This document shows, one piece after another, positions 1-12,040 of a DNA stretch of 64,000 nt (position 1 is the first letter of the stretch; each line of letters starts with the position of its first letter). A program made the position numbers and the translations under genes. A model generated the notes under the pieces. The model was given only the letters and a program-made list of their open reading frames with translations, ran no database searches and was not told where the DNA came from. Source of the DNA: Alviniconcha marisindica (Eukaryota > Mollusca > Gastropoda > Provannidae); contig JABMCL010002397.1 of assembly GCA_018857735.1 (NCBI GenBank), positions 1-64,000 on the forward strand, in the 5' to 3' direction.

Positions 1-195
1 TTAGCAGGTAACTTCCTTTGAACCAGTATGTTTTTAGCAATAACATTTCCTTGAACCAGTATAGATTTCAGCAATAACATTTCCTTCAACAAGAAAGCAA
101 CAACCCACACATGAAAACGACAGTACTTTTCGTGCTTATCCTCATTCCATTGTGTGGGTGTGCTTGTCATGATGTGTGTGTTTAAATATGTGTGT

Positions 196-217
196 GGGGG
201 GGGGGGGGGGGGGGGGG
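196..217. repeat. Poly-G run (22 G)
   Basis: An uninterrupted run of 22 G lies between short TG stretches. The rest of 1-795 is mixed-composition sequence in which I see no gene, RNA or element. Such a run can form G-quadruplexes and is error-prone in sequencing, so its length is uncertain. Confidence 0.9.
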
Positions 218-800
218 TCAGTGTGTGTTAATATGCGTGTAGGTGTGGATGTGTTGGTGGCAGTATTATTATGGTTTGGACGAACAGATCAACTTCATCA
301 TATTGATACGATCATGCCGCTGATTTTTCTGCCCGTCACTCCTTGGGTATAATAGGTTAAGATTTTAATCCAAACACGAAAAGGTTGAAACGAACGCTTA
401 TTTAACTCGGACACACAGTATGCACATTTTCGTGGAAATCCCCTTTATTCAACTGTGAAATGAGAGAGAACAATGCAAGTTCAATACAACAACAACAAAC
501 AAACAAACGAAATGTTCGCATACTGCGTGTCCGTGTTCAAATAAATAAGCGTTGCTTTGAACCTTTTTGTGTTTGGATCTTGTTTTAGAGCGACGGCAGT
601 CATTGTGTTTCAGATTTTTGTGAAGCTTTGAGTTGCCGACAGCGCTGTATGAATTGAATCCCTGTATCGTTGTTTACTGTGCTGCTGTTGGCGTTGTCGC
701 CGTGAGGATGAGCAGCTGTGGGGGTGGGGTGGGGTGGTGTTTGTTTTGGTTTGTTTGTTTGAGAATTTTTTCCACTCTTTTATGGTGTTTTGTGTGGGGG

Positions 801-802
<2 letters not shown>

Positions 803-861
<59 letters not shown>

Positions 862-866
862 TGTTG

Positions 867-897
<31 letters not shown>

Positions 898-909
898 TGG
901 TGTGTTTTG

Positions 910-955
<46 letters not shown>

Positions 956-986
956 GGGTGTGTTTGTGTGTTGTTTGTGTGTGTGT

Positions 987-1047
<61 letters not shown>

Positions 1048-1146
1048 GGTGTGGGGTGTGTGTGGGGTTTGTGGTGTGTGTTGTGTGTGGTGGGGGTGTG
1101 TGTTGGTGTTTTGGTGTGGTGTTGTGTGTGTGTGTGTGGTGTGTGT

Positions 1147-1197
<51 letters not shown>

Positions 1198-1660
1198 TGT
1201 TGTGGGGGGGGGGGGGTTTGTGTGTGTGTGTGTGTTGTGTGGTGTGTGTTGTTGTGTGTGTGTTTTTTGTTTGTTGTGTGTGTGTGTTGTGTGTGGGTTT
1301 TGGGGGTGTTTGTGTGTGTTTTGTGTTGTGTGTGGGGTGGTGGTGGGTGGGTGTGTGTGTGTGTGTGTGGTTTTGTTTGGGGTGTGTTGTGGTGTTGTGA
1401 GGGAGGGGGGTGTTGGGGTGTGTGTGTTGTGTGTGGGGGGGGGGGTGGGTGTGTGTGTGTGGGGTGTGTGGGGGGGTTGTGTTTTTGTGTGTGTGTGGGT
1501 GGTTGTGTGTGTGTGTGTGTGTGGGTGTGTGTGGGTGAAAGAGAGAGAGGGGAGAGGGGGGGGGGGAGGCGGGGGGGGGGCCCGGGCTCGGCGGGGGGGG
1601 TGTGTGTGTGTTTGTCTGTGTGTGTGCGTGCGTGCGTGTGGGGGGGTGTGGGTGTGGGTG
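803..1660. repeat. Long interrupted (TG)n / G-rich microsatellite
   Basis: About 860 bp are almost purely TG repeats broken by TTT, GGG and GTGG interruptions, ending in G-rich and GA-rich sequence. Long open frames on both strands here encode only Cys-Val or Thr-His runs and are by-products of the repeat. No C or A occurs on the plus strand for long stretches, so the region is strongly strand-asymmetric. Confidence 0.95.
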
Positions 1661-1914
1661 TGTTGGGAGGCGGTGGGCCGACTGAATGGTTATTCATGAT
1701 TCTCAGTTTGGCCCTCCTTGCACCCACACACACACCAAAAACACCACTGTCAAAATGCATGAGTCATACTTCTTTTCTTTTCTTCTTTCTTTTTACATTT
1801 TTTGTCCAGCAGGCAATCACCATCAGGACATAAAGCCTATTCACTATGTACGTCTGTTTTTCTCCTGGCCCGACATTTTTCCCGGGGCGTGTGTGGGAAG
1901 GATAGGGGGGTGTG

Positions 1915-2083
1915 TGTGGGGAGAGGGGAGAGAGAGAGAGAGAGAGGGGGAGAAAAGAGAAGAGAGAGAATGCCGCAATACGTGGTACACCACTGATTGG
2001 ACCTGCCTTCAAAGAACCATGGTTTGACTGTCGTGCACAGTCACTGTTTGTCGCTAGCCCCTCCCCCCCCCCCCCCCCCCGCG
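1915..2083. repeat. GA-rich tract and poly-C run
   Basis: A (GA)n-rich tract at about 1919-1970 is followed by a run of about 20 C near 2062-2081. Between and after them, up to about 2500, is unremarkable GC-rich sequence with no gene I can recognise. Confidence 0.8.
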
Positions 2084-2500
2084 AGGGTTTTGACTCAGTG
2101 AAAGTGTGTGTATCGGATGATCAAGTCAGGGCAGTTCTGGTACACATCCATGTTCGTGAGGTGAAATGTCATCAGCCTTGTGGCCAGGAGTGCGTTGAGT
2201 GTTGAGGAGCTCGAGACACTACCTGCGGGCACAAAACCACGGGCCCAGCACCATCGATCACCTGGAGGAGAGAGGCGTTGAAAGAGGAAGCGCTAGACGA
2301 TCTTCGTTGGAAGGACGAGAGAGGGCCATCGTCAATCAGACGGACATTGGGACCGTTTCGAAGGCAACGTTGTGAAAACTTCTGAGAGACGGGGTAGAGC
2401 GCATACGGGCTTTTTCGAGCGCGTAGACATCACCATCAGCTGAACTGAAGTGAGCCGCTGTGAGAGGTGCACGTGCACGTTGCTGCGGGCGGCCTAGGCC

Positions 2501-2954
2501 AAACTTCAAGCACTGGTTTACGACATCCTTCCTTCAACCACTGCCGTATTTAGTTACGCCATAGGGTCCTGAAAACTCAGCTAACGAGCAGGTTTTTTGT
2601 GTGTGTTTTTGTTAGTGCTCAAACAGTAGTAAGTTTGTTACACACAACTCAGCTTATATCAGACGTTTGTTTTATATCTGACCATGTTGCTTGCGCCAGC
2701 TCAAATAAAAAACCCAAAAACCGTTTTAATGAGACGGAAAATCTTTTTTTCCCGGGCTGGATGCGCCTCATGTTTACGTGCGTGCTTGGGCGCCTAGGTT
2801 GCTTCCACAGCTTCATCAGTACCGATCCTTTCGGAGGGCGCTGACCGCGTCGGTGGACGGCTGCGCGGAGATAAAGAGTGCCGGTGCCCCTTCAGCGGCG
2901 TAACTAAATCTGGCCGAGTTTGGAGGAAGGTGCCGGAAAGCGATGCTCGGAGTG
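2501..2954 (+). mobile_element. Foldback/MITE-like repeat D, copy 1
   Basis: This is one of three copies in the window; the others are at 48287-48760 and 53892-54317. Landmarks shared in order are CACTGGTTTACGAC, TTTAGTTACGCCATAGGG, CAGCTAACGAGCAG, GGAGGGCGCTGACCGCGTC, GGCGTAACTAAATCTGG and GATGCTCGGAGTG. The left end, with TTTAGTTACGCC about 50 bp in, matches the reverse complement of the right end, giving imperfect terminal inverted repeats of roughly 70 bp. There is no coding capacity, so it looks non-autonomous. Unlike the other copies it is not bordered by dinucleotide runs. Confidence 0.7.
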
Positions 2955-3164
2955 CGGGCCTCGGCCTTAGCGTCGTGTCTGCCTTCCCGGGTACTGCCGC
3001 ACCAGGGATGTCTGGCAAGTGGACACGTAAACTAGTCCGCCATCGACGACCAGGAAGCGAATTGGTCTGTGGTGATTACCGTACACAATGATGATTACTA
3101 CTCACGTGCTGTCAGAGCGATCCCAGTCTGTCTTAGCTTCCCTGAACCGACGAGGGGAGAAGTG

Positions 3165-3235
3165 GGAGTGGGGAAGGAGGGAGAGTGTGGGCTGGGGGGG
3201 GGAGGGGGGGGGGCAGGGGGAGGTGGGCGGATCGT
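3165..3235. repeat. G-rich tract
   Basis: G-runs of 8 to 10 separated by single A, C or T form a purine-rich tract with clear G-quadruplex potential. No gene is associated with it. Confidence 0.8.
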
Positions 3236-3547
3236 GTCTGAGTTACGACTGCTGGATTTGTCACGCAACGCGGTCATTCCATTTTCTGTTCCGCCTGTTT
3301 GTGTCACTTATTGCGTGACTCGTGATGGATGGACCGCGGGACGACCTGGTGGACCACCCGTGACGGCGGGACAGTCACTTCCGGTACCCAGGGGACCAAG
3401 GTGCCACTGACGCGGCTTTCCACGAAAGCGGAGCGAGAACGTGGAGAAAGAGCCTGTTTCCTCAGCTCCAAATGTGGCCGGCCCAGGCTAGCAGGCAAGC
3501 TTAGCAATGGCGAGGCTAGTCCACAGTAGGTTAGCACATCGCTTTGC

Positions 3548-3730
3548 ATGCGCCACCTGCTGCCAGGAATATCTGCCTTTCTAATTTTTACCTGTCTGGT
3601 TCATTCAGCTTCCGTTGCTGGTTTCCTTCCAAGCCCACCTGTCATTCAGACGGTTGTTCGTGCCATGGTTGTGTTTGGCCCTAATATGACCGAAGTGGTG
3701 GGTTACTGGGCGTTGAGTCTGAAGCTGTTT
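3548..3730 (+). other. Uncertain ORF start with signal-peptide-like N-terminus
   Basis: An open frame begins ATGCGCCACCTG and encodes a short basic start, then a hydrophobic stretch (ISAFLIFTCLVHS) and a small-residue region resembling a signal peptidase site, then about 35 ordinary residues. It then runs into the CTCTCTCTGTCTCAG repeat. It could be a first coding exon of a secreted protein, or chance. I find no partner exon, so no function is offered. Confidence 0.15.
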
Positions 3731-3890
3731 ACACACTCTCTCTGTCTCAGTCTGACTTCGTTTACACACTCTCTCCGTCTTAGTCTGACGTCGTTTACAC
3801 TGACACTCTCTCTGTCTCAGTCTGACGTCATTTACACACTCTCTGTAGTCTCAGTCTGGCGTCGTTTACATACTCTCTCTGTCTCAGCCT
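3729..3890. repeat. Minisatellite, about 35-bp unit
   Basis: About five imperfect copies of a unit containing TTTACACACTCTCTCTGTC followed by TCAGTCTGACGTCG. Units differ by small insertions. On the plus strand each unit carries a pyrimidine tract followed by CAG, similar to a 3-prime splice site. Confidence 0.8.
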
Positions 3891-4029
3891 TGGGCTCAGA
3901 AAGGCCAGTGGGTTTGCTGTTGTTTTTGCTGTTTTGTTTCGGGGGGCGTCAGTTTTTCCGACTTTTGTTAGACTGACATCATTTTTTTTTTTAACATTGA
4001 ATGCCGGGGGGGTCGCCAAAATGTTATCT

Positions 4030-4250
4030 ATTTCCTTCTGTCTGTCTTCTCTTCTTCTTTTCCGTCTGTCTGTCCCCCTTTGTTTCTTTTTCCCCTTTTT
4101 GTTTTTTTTTCCTGTCTTCCTTCTGTTGTCTGTTTTTTCTCTTCTCTCCCCTCTCTCTCTCTCTCTTCTTCTCTCTGCCCCCCCCCTCTCTCTTTTCTCT
4201 GCCCCCCTTCTCTTCTCTCTCTTTCCTCCTTCTCTCCTGGGCCCCCCATT
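4030..4250. repeat. Polypyrimidine tract
   Basis: About 220 bp of T- and C-only or nearly T- and C-only sequence on the plus strand. Together with the polypurine tract at 4438-4835 it forms a strand switch. Open frames here encode only Phe/Leu/Ser/Pro on one strand and Arg/Lys/Glu on the other, and are not genes. Confidence 0.9.
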
Positions 4251-4437
4251 TCCCCCCAGCTTCCCTGTCCACGTCTGCCAAAGACTTTCCGGAACATGAG
4301 GGGCAAGTTTTGGCCGCACTGAGACCTGCAGTCTGGTTTCCTCATCCTACTCACTGACATCAGCGGACGTGCAGGAAACTAGCTCTGCTATTTCAAGTTT
4401 AAAGCTTCAGCGGCACAGCCCGTGCAAAGCAGAGGGA

Positions 4438-4835
4438 TGGGGGGGGGGGGGGGGGGCGGGGGGGGGGGGGGAGGAACAAACAAAAAGACAGAAGACGAAA
4501 CACAAAGAGGCGAGACAGACAAAAAGACAAAAAGACGGGAAACAGAGAGAAGGACAGACAACAGAGACAGAGAGAGAAGGGGACAGAGAGAGAAAAAGAA
4601 GAAAAAGAGACAGAGGGAAAAAAGAAAAAGAAGAAAGGAAAGAAAAAAAAGGGGAGACAAAAAGAAAGGGGCGGGGGAAAAAGGGGAAAAACAGACGGAA
4701 AGGGCGGACAAAAAGAAGACAAGGCAGGGCAGACAGAAAAAGAAACACAAAACAGGACACAAGGGGAAACACAACGGATACGGAAAACAGAAGGACAACA
4801 GAAACAAACAGGACACAGAGACACAGAGAGATGAT
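4438..4835. repeat. Polypurine tract with G-run
   Basis: It begins with a G-rich stretch of about 30 bp, then about 350 bp of A/G-rich sequence with scattered ACA (AAAGACA, AGAGACAG). It is the approximate strand complement, in composition, of the polypyrimidine tract upstream. Confidence 0.9.
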
Positions 4836-5067
4836 AAGCCGATAAGCTGATAAAATTCCTTATTTACGAGGGTAACCGATAAGCATGTATACCTTGCTGC
4901 AGCCAATCCTCACCAAAACAAGGGACTATCTAGATATCATCATAAATGTACACATTTACTGAACTACGACAGCGGTACAGACACGGAGTAAGTGAAGTTT
5001 ACACATCAAACATGATATGTGAGACAGAGAGAAATGGGAGTGGATATACAGGGCTTTGAAATCCTCA

Positions 5068-5475
5068 CACAGAGAGACAGACAGACAGACGGACGGACAG
5101 ATAGACAGAGACAGAGAGAGACAGGGAGAGACAGACGGACAGACAGACAGAGACACAGAGAGAGAGGAAGAGACTTACCCAAGGACAGAGATTTTAGGCA
5201 ATAAAATTTGTAGTTTATAAATTATATTTATAGTCTATTATTTTTATTTATTTTATTTTTTATCTGTAATCTCGTAGACTGTCCATGCTAAGCTACACGG
5301 AGAGAGGGCGGGGTAGGGTTGAGAAAGAAAGAGAGCGAGTTTTGCTACAGCCCAGACATAAGTAAAAATAATTAAAATAACAAAAAAGATCGATAACAAA
5401 AAAAAAAAACAAAAAAAAAAATTAAGAAGAAAAAAAGAAAGAAAAAAGAGAAGAAAAAAAAAGATATTGACAAAG
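5068..5475. repeat. GACA repeats and A-rich tract
   Basis: A (GACA/GACG)n cluster lies at 5070-5165 and an A-rich AAAAAGAA-type tract at 5385-5470. Between them is AT-rich sequence with no recognisable gene. Confidence 0.8.
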
Positions 5476-5689
5476 AAAACAACTGCTGCCATCCGTTTCA
5501 CAACCACACCCAGTTAGTCTGTGTGGTTACAACCACTGCCAGCGGAAATGTGGCGTCAGTAGACATCCAGTGGGTGGCGTGCAGCAAACCGGGTTGTTTG
5601 TGACAGGGGTTGTCGATTGGTCCGTGCTGGTCTTTGTTCGTGACGAGTGCCCGTGCAACCCACACTCACCATTTGCACACAGCCACCAT

Positions 5690-6690
5690 GCTGAACTTCA
5701 CGGAACATGGCCAGTGTGAACATAAACTGAACATGGTCAGTGCGAACAGAAACTGAACATGGTCAGTGTAGACATAAACATGGCCAGTGTGGACATAAAC
5801 TTAACCTGGCCAGTGTGAACAGAAACTGAACATGGTCAGTGTGGACATAACTGAACATGGTCAGTGTGGACATAAACTGAACATGGCCAGTGTGAACATA
5901 ACAGAACATGGCCAGTGTGGACATTAATACAACATGGTCAGTATGGACATCAGGAGAACATGGCCAATCTGAACATCAACAGAACATGGCCAGTGTGAAC
6001 ATAAACTGAACGGGGCCAGTGTGGACATAAACTGAAAAGTGCTAGTGCGAACATCAACAGAACATGACCAGTATGAACATCAACAGAACATGGTCAGTGT
6101 GAACATCAACAGAACATGGCCAGTGCGAACATCAATAGAACACGGCCAGTGTGAACATCAACAGAACACGGCCAGTATGAAAATCAACAGAATATGGCCA
6201 GTGTGAACATCAACAGAACATGGCCAGTGGGAACATAAACCGAACATGGTCAGTGTGAACATCAGTAGAACATGGCCAGTGTGGACATCAGTAGAACATG
6301 GTGAGTGTGGACATAAACTGAACAGTGTGAACATCAGTGTGGACACCAACAGAACATAGCCAGTGTGGACATTAAGAGAAGATGGCCAGTGTGGACATCA
6401 ACAGAACATAGCCAGTGTGGACACCAACAGAACATAGCCAGTGTGGACACCGACAGAACATAGCCAGTGTGGACATCAAGAGTAGATGGCTAGTGTGGAC
6501 ACCAACAGAACATAGCCAGTGTGGACACCAACTGAATAAAGCCAGTGTGGACACCAACAGAACATGGTCAGTGTGGACACCAACAGAACATGGTCAGTGT
6601 GGACACCAACAGAACATAGCCAGTGTGGCCACCAACAGAACATAGCCAGTGTGGACACCAATAGAACATGGTCAGTGTGGACAGTACCAT
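5690..6690. repeat. Minisatellite, 26-bp unit, about 38 copies
   Basis: About 1 kb of a 26-bp unit of the form AACATRGCCAGTGTGGACAY followed by CAACAG. Early units are variable (24-26 bp); units from about 6370 onward are nearly identical, which suggests recent expansion at the right side. Reading frames through it are repeat artefacts. Confidence 0.95.
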
Positions 6691-6807
6691 GTGCCGATCG
6701 AAAGGTCGGTTTAAGGCTGGAGCTGCCAAGCAGCGGATGGAGACACTGACCAGCCTGTCGAGCCCATGCCTTCATCCAGTATCAGTATTTTGGCCGCTGT
6801 ATTGCCA

Positions 6808-6850
<43 letters not shown>

Positions 6851-6926
6851 AGTGTGTGCGCGTGTGCGTGTGGTGGGTGGATGCGTACGTGCGTGTGTGT
6901 GTGTGTATGTGTGTGCGTGCGCGCGC

Positions 6927-7004
<78 letters not shown>

Positions 7005-7135
7005 CGCTGTGTAATTGCTTGCGCGCGCGTGTGTGTTGTAGTGTTGTGTGGTGTGTGTGTGTGTGTGTGCGTGCGCGTTTCAGTGTATGTGTGTGTGTGT
7101 GGTGGGGGGGTCGTGTGTGGGTGTGGGTGTGTTCA
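6808..7135. repeat. (TG)n microsatellite block
   Basis: Interrupted TG repeats with CGTGCGCGCG inserts. The following 7140-7400 bp is mixed sequence with a G-run near 7291 and no gene. Confidence 0.95.
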
Positions 7136-7404
7136 GTATAACAATTTTACGACACACAACAGTCTACATAAAATCATTCAACGCAGTTTGAACGTGGTGC
7201 ATGTGGGTGGAGTGGGGAGTAGCCAGCTTCCCTGCTGCATACATTATGATGTGACGACGTCGTTCTGTGCTCGGCTATGTTCGGTGGGTGGGGGGGGGGG
7301 TGGGAGAGTAAGAGTGAAATCCTACGTACATTCAACTGAATCGATCAGTTGACCGGCCATAATGGTTCTTCCATCATATCCAAAAAGTGTTTCAAACGGA
7401 GCGT

Positions 7405-8497
7405 CAACCTGACTGGTGTGTTTGTACTGTTGACTCGACAACTGATGTGTTGACTGATGTGTTTGTACTGTAGACTCGACAACTGATGTGTTGACTGGTG
7501 TGTTTGTACTGTTGACTCGACAACTGATGTGTTTGTACTGTTGACTCGACAACTGATGTGTTCGTACTGTTGACTCGACAACTGATGTGTTTGTACTGTA
7601 GACAACTGATGTGTTGACTGATGTGCTTGTACTGTAGACTCGACAACTGATGTGTTGACTGATGTGTTTGTACTGTTGACTCGACAACTGATATGTTTGT
7701 ACTGTTGACTCGACAACTGATGTGTTGACTGATGTGTTTGTACTGTTGACTCGACAACTGATGTGTTGACTGATGTGTTGTACTGTTGACTCGACAACTG
7801 ATGTGTTGACTGGTGTGTTTGTACTGTTGACTCTACAACCGATGTGTTTGTACTGTTGTCTCGACAACTGATGTGTTGACTGGTGTGTTTGTACTGTTGG
7901 CTCTACAACTGATGTGTTTGTACTGTTGACTCGACAACTGATGTGTTTGTACTGTTGACTCGATAACTGATGTGTTGACTGATGTGTTTGTACTATTGTC
8001 TCGACAACTGATGTGTTGACTGGTGTGTTTGTACTGTTGACTCGACAACTGATGTGTTGCCTGATGTGTTTGTACTGTTGACTCGACAACTGATGTGTTG
8101 ACTGGTGTGTTTGTACTGTTGACTCTACAACCGATGTGTTTGTACTGTTGTCTCGACAACTGATGTGTTGACTGGTGTGTTTGTACTGTTGACTCTACAA
8201 CTGATGTGTTTGTACTGTTGACTCGACAACTGATGTGTTTGTACTGTTGATTCGATAACTGATGTGTTGACTGATGTGTTTGTACTGTTGTCTCGACAAC
8301 TGATGTGTTGCCTGATGTGTTTGTACTGTTGACTCGACAACTGATGTGTTGCCTGATGTGTTTGTACTGTTGACTCGACAACTGATGTGTTGCCTGATGT
8401 GTTTGTACTGTTGACTCGACAACTAATGTGTTGACTGATGTGTTTGTACTGTTGACTCGACAACTGACGTGTTGACTGATGTGTTTGTACTGTTGAC
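7405..8497. repeat. Minisatellite, 29-bp and about 44-bp units
   Basis: About 30 copies of a unit containing GTTTGTACTGTTGACTCGAC then AACTGATGT, either directly repeated (29 bp) or spaced by GTTGACTGATGTG (about 44 bp). The two unit lengths alternate irregularly, as in a higher-order array. The minus strand has almost no stop codons, giving 120-255-codon frames rich in Ser, Thr, Gln, Asn and His that I regard as by-products. Confidence 0.95.
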
Positions 8498-8734
8498 AAA
8501 GCAAGAGCAGGGGATGGAGTGGCTGTCAGTTAATTTAACCCTGAAGGCCAGACAGACCGAGCAGAAGCGAAGTCTGAGTGTATCTAACTGGCTGATACGC
8601 CACCGCCCCCCCCCCCCCACCCCCCCACACCCCCACACACCCCCCGCACCTTACCTCGACTGACCCCCGGTGCAGCAAGTCCACTGAGCTAGAGAGATGG
8701 TTTTTCTAGCTCCGTGATTAACCGCCAGCCAGCA

Positions 8735-8880
8735 CTGGCACTGGCACTGGCTGGGAGCACTGCGCTGACCAGCCTTGACCCGCGCGGATGATCCCAATGC
8801 CAGATCTTCGGCTTCTGAATCACGCGGGCCTGGCTGGAAGTGGGGCAACTCGGGAAGTGGCTGGTGGCGATCTGAATGTA
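8735..8880 (+). repeat. Dispersed repeat B, copy 1
   Basis: Shares GGCACTGGCTGGGAGC and GACCAGCCTTGACCCGCG, in the same order and spacing, with 12390-12530. The two copies are in the same orientation and about 80% alike by eye over about 145 bp. No terminal repeats, tail or coding potential are visible. Confidence 0.6.
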
Positions 8881-8938
8881 GGCCTTGTGCCGACTTTACA
8901 TTCATCGTCAGCCGCCGGTAGTCAGTGTCGTATTCAGT

Positions 8939-9355
<417 letters not shown>

Positions 9356-9589
9356 CTACTCTGTTCTGCATTCCTGAGTCAGAGCCCACACCTGGCGACC
9401 CGTGAAATACGAACATTGACTTGACACCGACAGAGAGGCAGCACGATCCATTAAACATACAGCATGAAAAGCCGGCATAGGCACGTCACACCGACAACGC
9501 TTCACCTCTTCACTCCGCTTCCAGCCGTTTTGTCTGCACTAACGTCACGGTGAACGGGCTTCAGCCACATGACTGATCCAGTCCGGCAA

Positions 9590-10435
9590 AACCGAACTAC
9601 CGTCATGGACAAACCGCACTACCGTCGTGGACAAACCGCACTACCGTCGTGGACAAACCGCACTACCGTCATGCCATAATCCAGTCAAAACCGCACTAAC
9701 GTCATGGACAAACCGCACTACCGTCATGGACAAACCGCACTACCGTCATGAACAAACCGCACTAATGTCATGCCACAATCCAGTCAAAACCGCACTACCG
9801 TCGTGGACAAACCGCACTACCGTCATGGACAAACCGCACTACCGTCATGGACAAACCGCACTACCGTCATGGACAAACCGCACTACCGTCATGCCACAAT
9901 CTAGTCCGGCAAAACCGCTCTACCGTCATGGACAATCCGCACTACCGTCATGGACAAACTGCACTATCATCATGGACAAACCGCACTATCATCATGGACA
10001 AACCGCACTACCGTCATGCCACAATCCAGTCAAAACCACACTAACGTCATGGACAAACCGCACTACCGTCATGGACAAACCGCACTACCGTCATGGACAA
10101 ATCGCACTAACGTCATGGACAAACCGCACTACCGTCATGCCACAATCCAGTCAAAACCACACTAACGTCATGGACAAACCGCACTAACGTCATGGACAAA
10201 CCGCACTAACGTCATGGACAAACCGCACTAACGTCATGCCACAATCCAGTCAAAACCACACTACCGTCATGGACAAACCGCACTACCGTCATGGACAAAT
10301 CGCACTAACGTCATGGACAAACCGCACTAACGTCATGCCACAATCCAGTCAAAACCACACTAACGTCATGGACAAACCGCACTAACGTCATGCCACAATC
10401 CAGTCAAAACCACACTAACGTCATGGACTTCAGCC
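9590..10435. repeat. Minisatellite, 22-bp unit
   Basis: More than 30 copies of ACCGTCATGGACAAACCGCA plus CT (22 bp). A variant unit ATGCCACAATCCAGTCAAAA recurs about every three to six units, giving a higher-order pattern. Apparent Met-Asp-Lys-Pro-His frames result from the repeat. Confidence 0.95.
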
Positions 10436-10479
10436 ACCCGATCCAATCAAAACCGCACAGTGTGAACTGACTTCCGCCA

Positions 10480-10690
10480 CCACCATCCAGTCAAAACGCC
10501 ACTAACGTCAGGGTGACGTGACTTTAGCCACCATCCAGTCAAAACGCCACTAACGTCAGGGTGACGTGACTTTAGCCACCATCCAGTCAAAACGCCACTA
10601 ACGTCAGGGTGAAGTGACATTAGCCACCATCCAGTCAAAACGCCACTGACGTCAGGGTGACGTGACTTTAGCCACCATCCAGTGAAACCT
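10480..10690. repeat. Minisatellite, 48-bp unit, four copies
   Basis: Four near-identical 48-bp units with CCACCATCCAGTCAAAACGC and ACGTCAGGGTGACGTGAC. It shares CATCCAGTCAAAAC with the variant unit of the preceding array, so the two arrays are probably related. Confidence 0.9.
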
Positions 10691-10699
10691 AAAGCCGTC

Positions 10700-11380
10700 A
10701 AACCGCTTGGAGATTATGCTGCACCTTAGGATCTTTACGATCCGCCAGTTCGGTGTTGAACGCCACTCAGATAAGCAAATAAAAAACGAAGTAGAAAAAG
10801 ATGCACTGAAAAAAATGTTGTCATTGATTGTGAAATAAGCCTGAACCTACTCTGATATTATTGTCTGTTGATATCCTTGCATCAGTAGCAATACGTCTAA
10901 GCCAAACGTGTCTCTTTTAAACGTGTGTTTGGTTGCGTGTAACTCCGCTAATGAATCAGTTTGTCATCCCGGCGGCGGCTTCTTTTCGCGCGCCTGTGAC
11001 AACGGTGTGGTAAGTTAGGGCCGCGGCCGGAAGGGGCAATGTGGCCAGACGGGTTCAAGTTGTTGCACTCTCACCCGGTGACATTCCACACGCACGGGTT
11101 TCACGTGCCGTTGATGCAGTTCCTTCTCAGTACACTCGCAGCATAGCGATTTTTCATTCAGTCGCCCCTGCATCAGATTTGCGATTCGTGTCAACCTATT
11201 GCCGAGTGCTGCATTAATTCGGCGTTAGCAGTGCGGCCGCCAAGCCGGCTGTTGATGTGGTTGTTGTGGTGATGCTGCAGGACCTGATCCGCCGCAGTGG
11301 GACATGTCGTCATAATCCTAACGATCCCCTGGCCTGCTGTTGCTTGGTGCGTTAGGATTCACTGTAATGCTGCACGCTGC
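10700..11380. other. Non-repetitive stretch without a recognised gene
   Basis: Mixed-composition sequence, GC-rich around 10965-11040. I see no convincing exon, tRNA or element here. It is one of the few parts of the left 16 kb free of simple repeats, so a small or non-coding gene cannot be excluded. Confidence 0.4.
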
Positions 11381-11387
11381 CCTCCGC

Positions 11388-11750
11388 CCCCCCCCCCCCC
11401 ACCCCCCCCCCCCCCCCCACCCCCCCCCATCCCCAAGGCTTTCCCGGTCTTCATCCACTACATCGATCCTCTTCTTACCTGTTACTGTCCGATCCCCCCC
11501 CCCACCAACACATACCATAAACCTACCCCACCACCACACACACAAACCTAACCCCCTACCACACACCACAAACCTACCCCCTACCACACACACACACAAC
11601 CTACCCCCCCCTCCACCCACCACACACACACAAACACATAAACCTACCCCCCCCCCCCACACACACACCACAACAAACCTACGTCCCCGCCCCCCCCCCC
11701 CCCTCGCCCCCCCCCCCCCCCCCCCCCACACACGCCTACCTACCCCTCCC
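11388..11750. repeat. Poly-C / CA-rich low-complexity tract
   Basis: C-runs of 8 to 25 at 11388-11430 and 11680-11727, with CCTACCCC and CACACA repeats between them. Pro/Thr-rich frames are artefacts. Confidence 0.9.
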
Positions 11751-11770
11751 CTTTAGTTTACTCCCCACAG

Positions 11771-11979
11771 CTGAGTTGGTTATTTTACACCCCGAAGGAG
11801 AAAACAAAGATGGGGTACGTGTATTTCGTTTCTGTATCTGGAGGTGGGGGAAGAGGGAGATTATATACCTACCGCTGTACTGTCGCCACCAGAATGACTC
11901 CTGCATTAAGATGGACAGCGATGAAAGCCATTTTAATGTTTCATTAATTGTGAGGGACACTCAAACCACGTCATTTTGA
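11771..11979 (+). other. Possible orphan exon of unknown gene
   Basis: A non-repetitive open stretch of 69 codons follows a good acceptor-like sequence (pyrimidine tract, then CCCCACAG at 11763-11770) and ends in TGA at 11977-11979. The product would have ordinary composition, two Cys about ten residues apart, and two possible N-glycosylation sites (NDS, NVS). It could be a terminal exon of a plus-strand gene, but I do not recognise the family and see no upstream exon or AATAAA nearby. Confidence 0.2.
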
Positions 11980-12040
11980 AGAGAAAGGGAAGCCGAAGCG
12001 GAATCAGCCTTCTGCTTACCAGCCTAACGCCTTACCCATG

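Noticed and set aside
633..1833. Open frames of 255-347 codons on both strands
   Set aside because: They are translations of the (TG)n block (Cys-Val or Thr-His runs) with no other composition; no gene-like content.
7322..8504. Minus-strand frames of 124-255 codons rich in Ser, Thr, Gln and Asn
   Set aside because: All arise from the 29/44-bp minisatellite, with several frames open at once and no conserved domain.
9590..10435. CRISPR-like regular repeats
   Set aside because: Units are contiguous with no unique spacers, and the context is a eukaryotic genome; this is a minisatellite.
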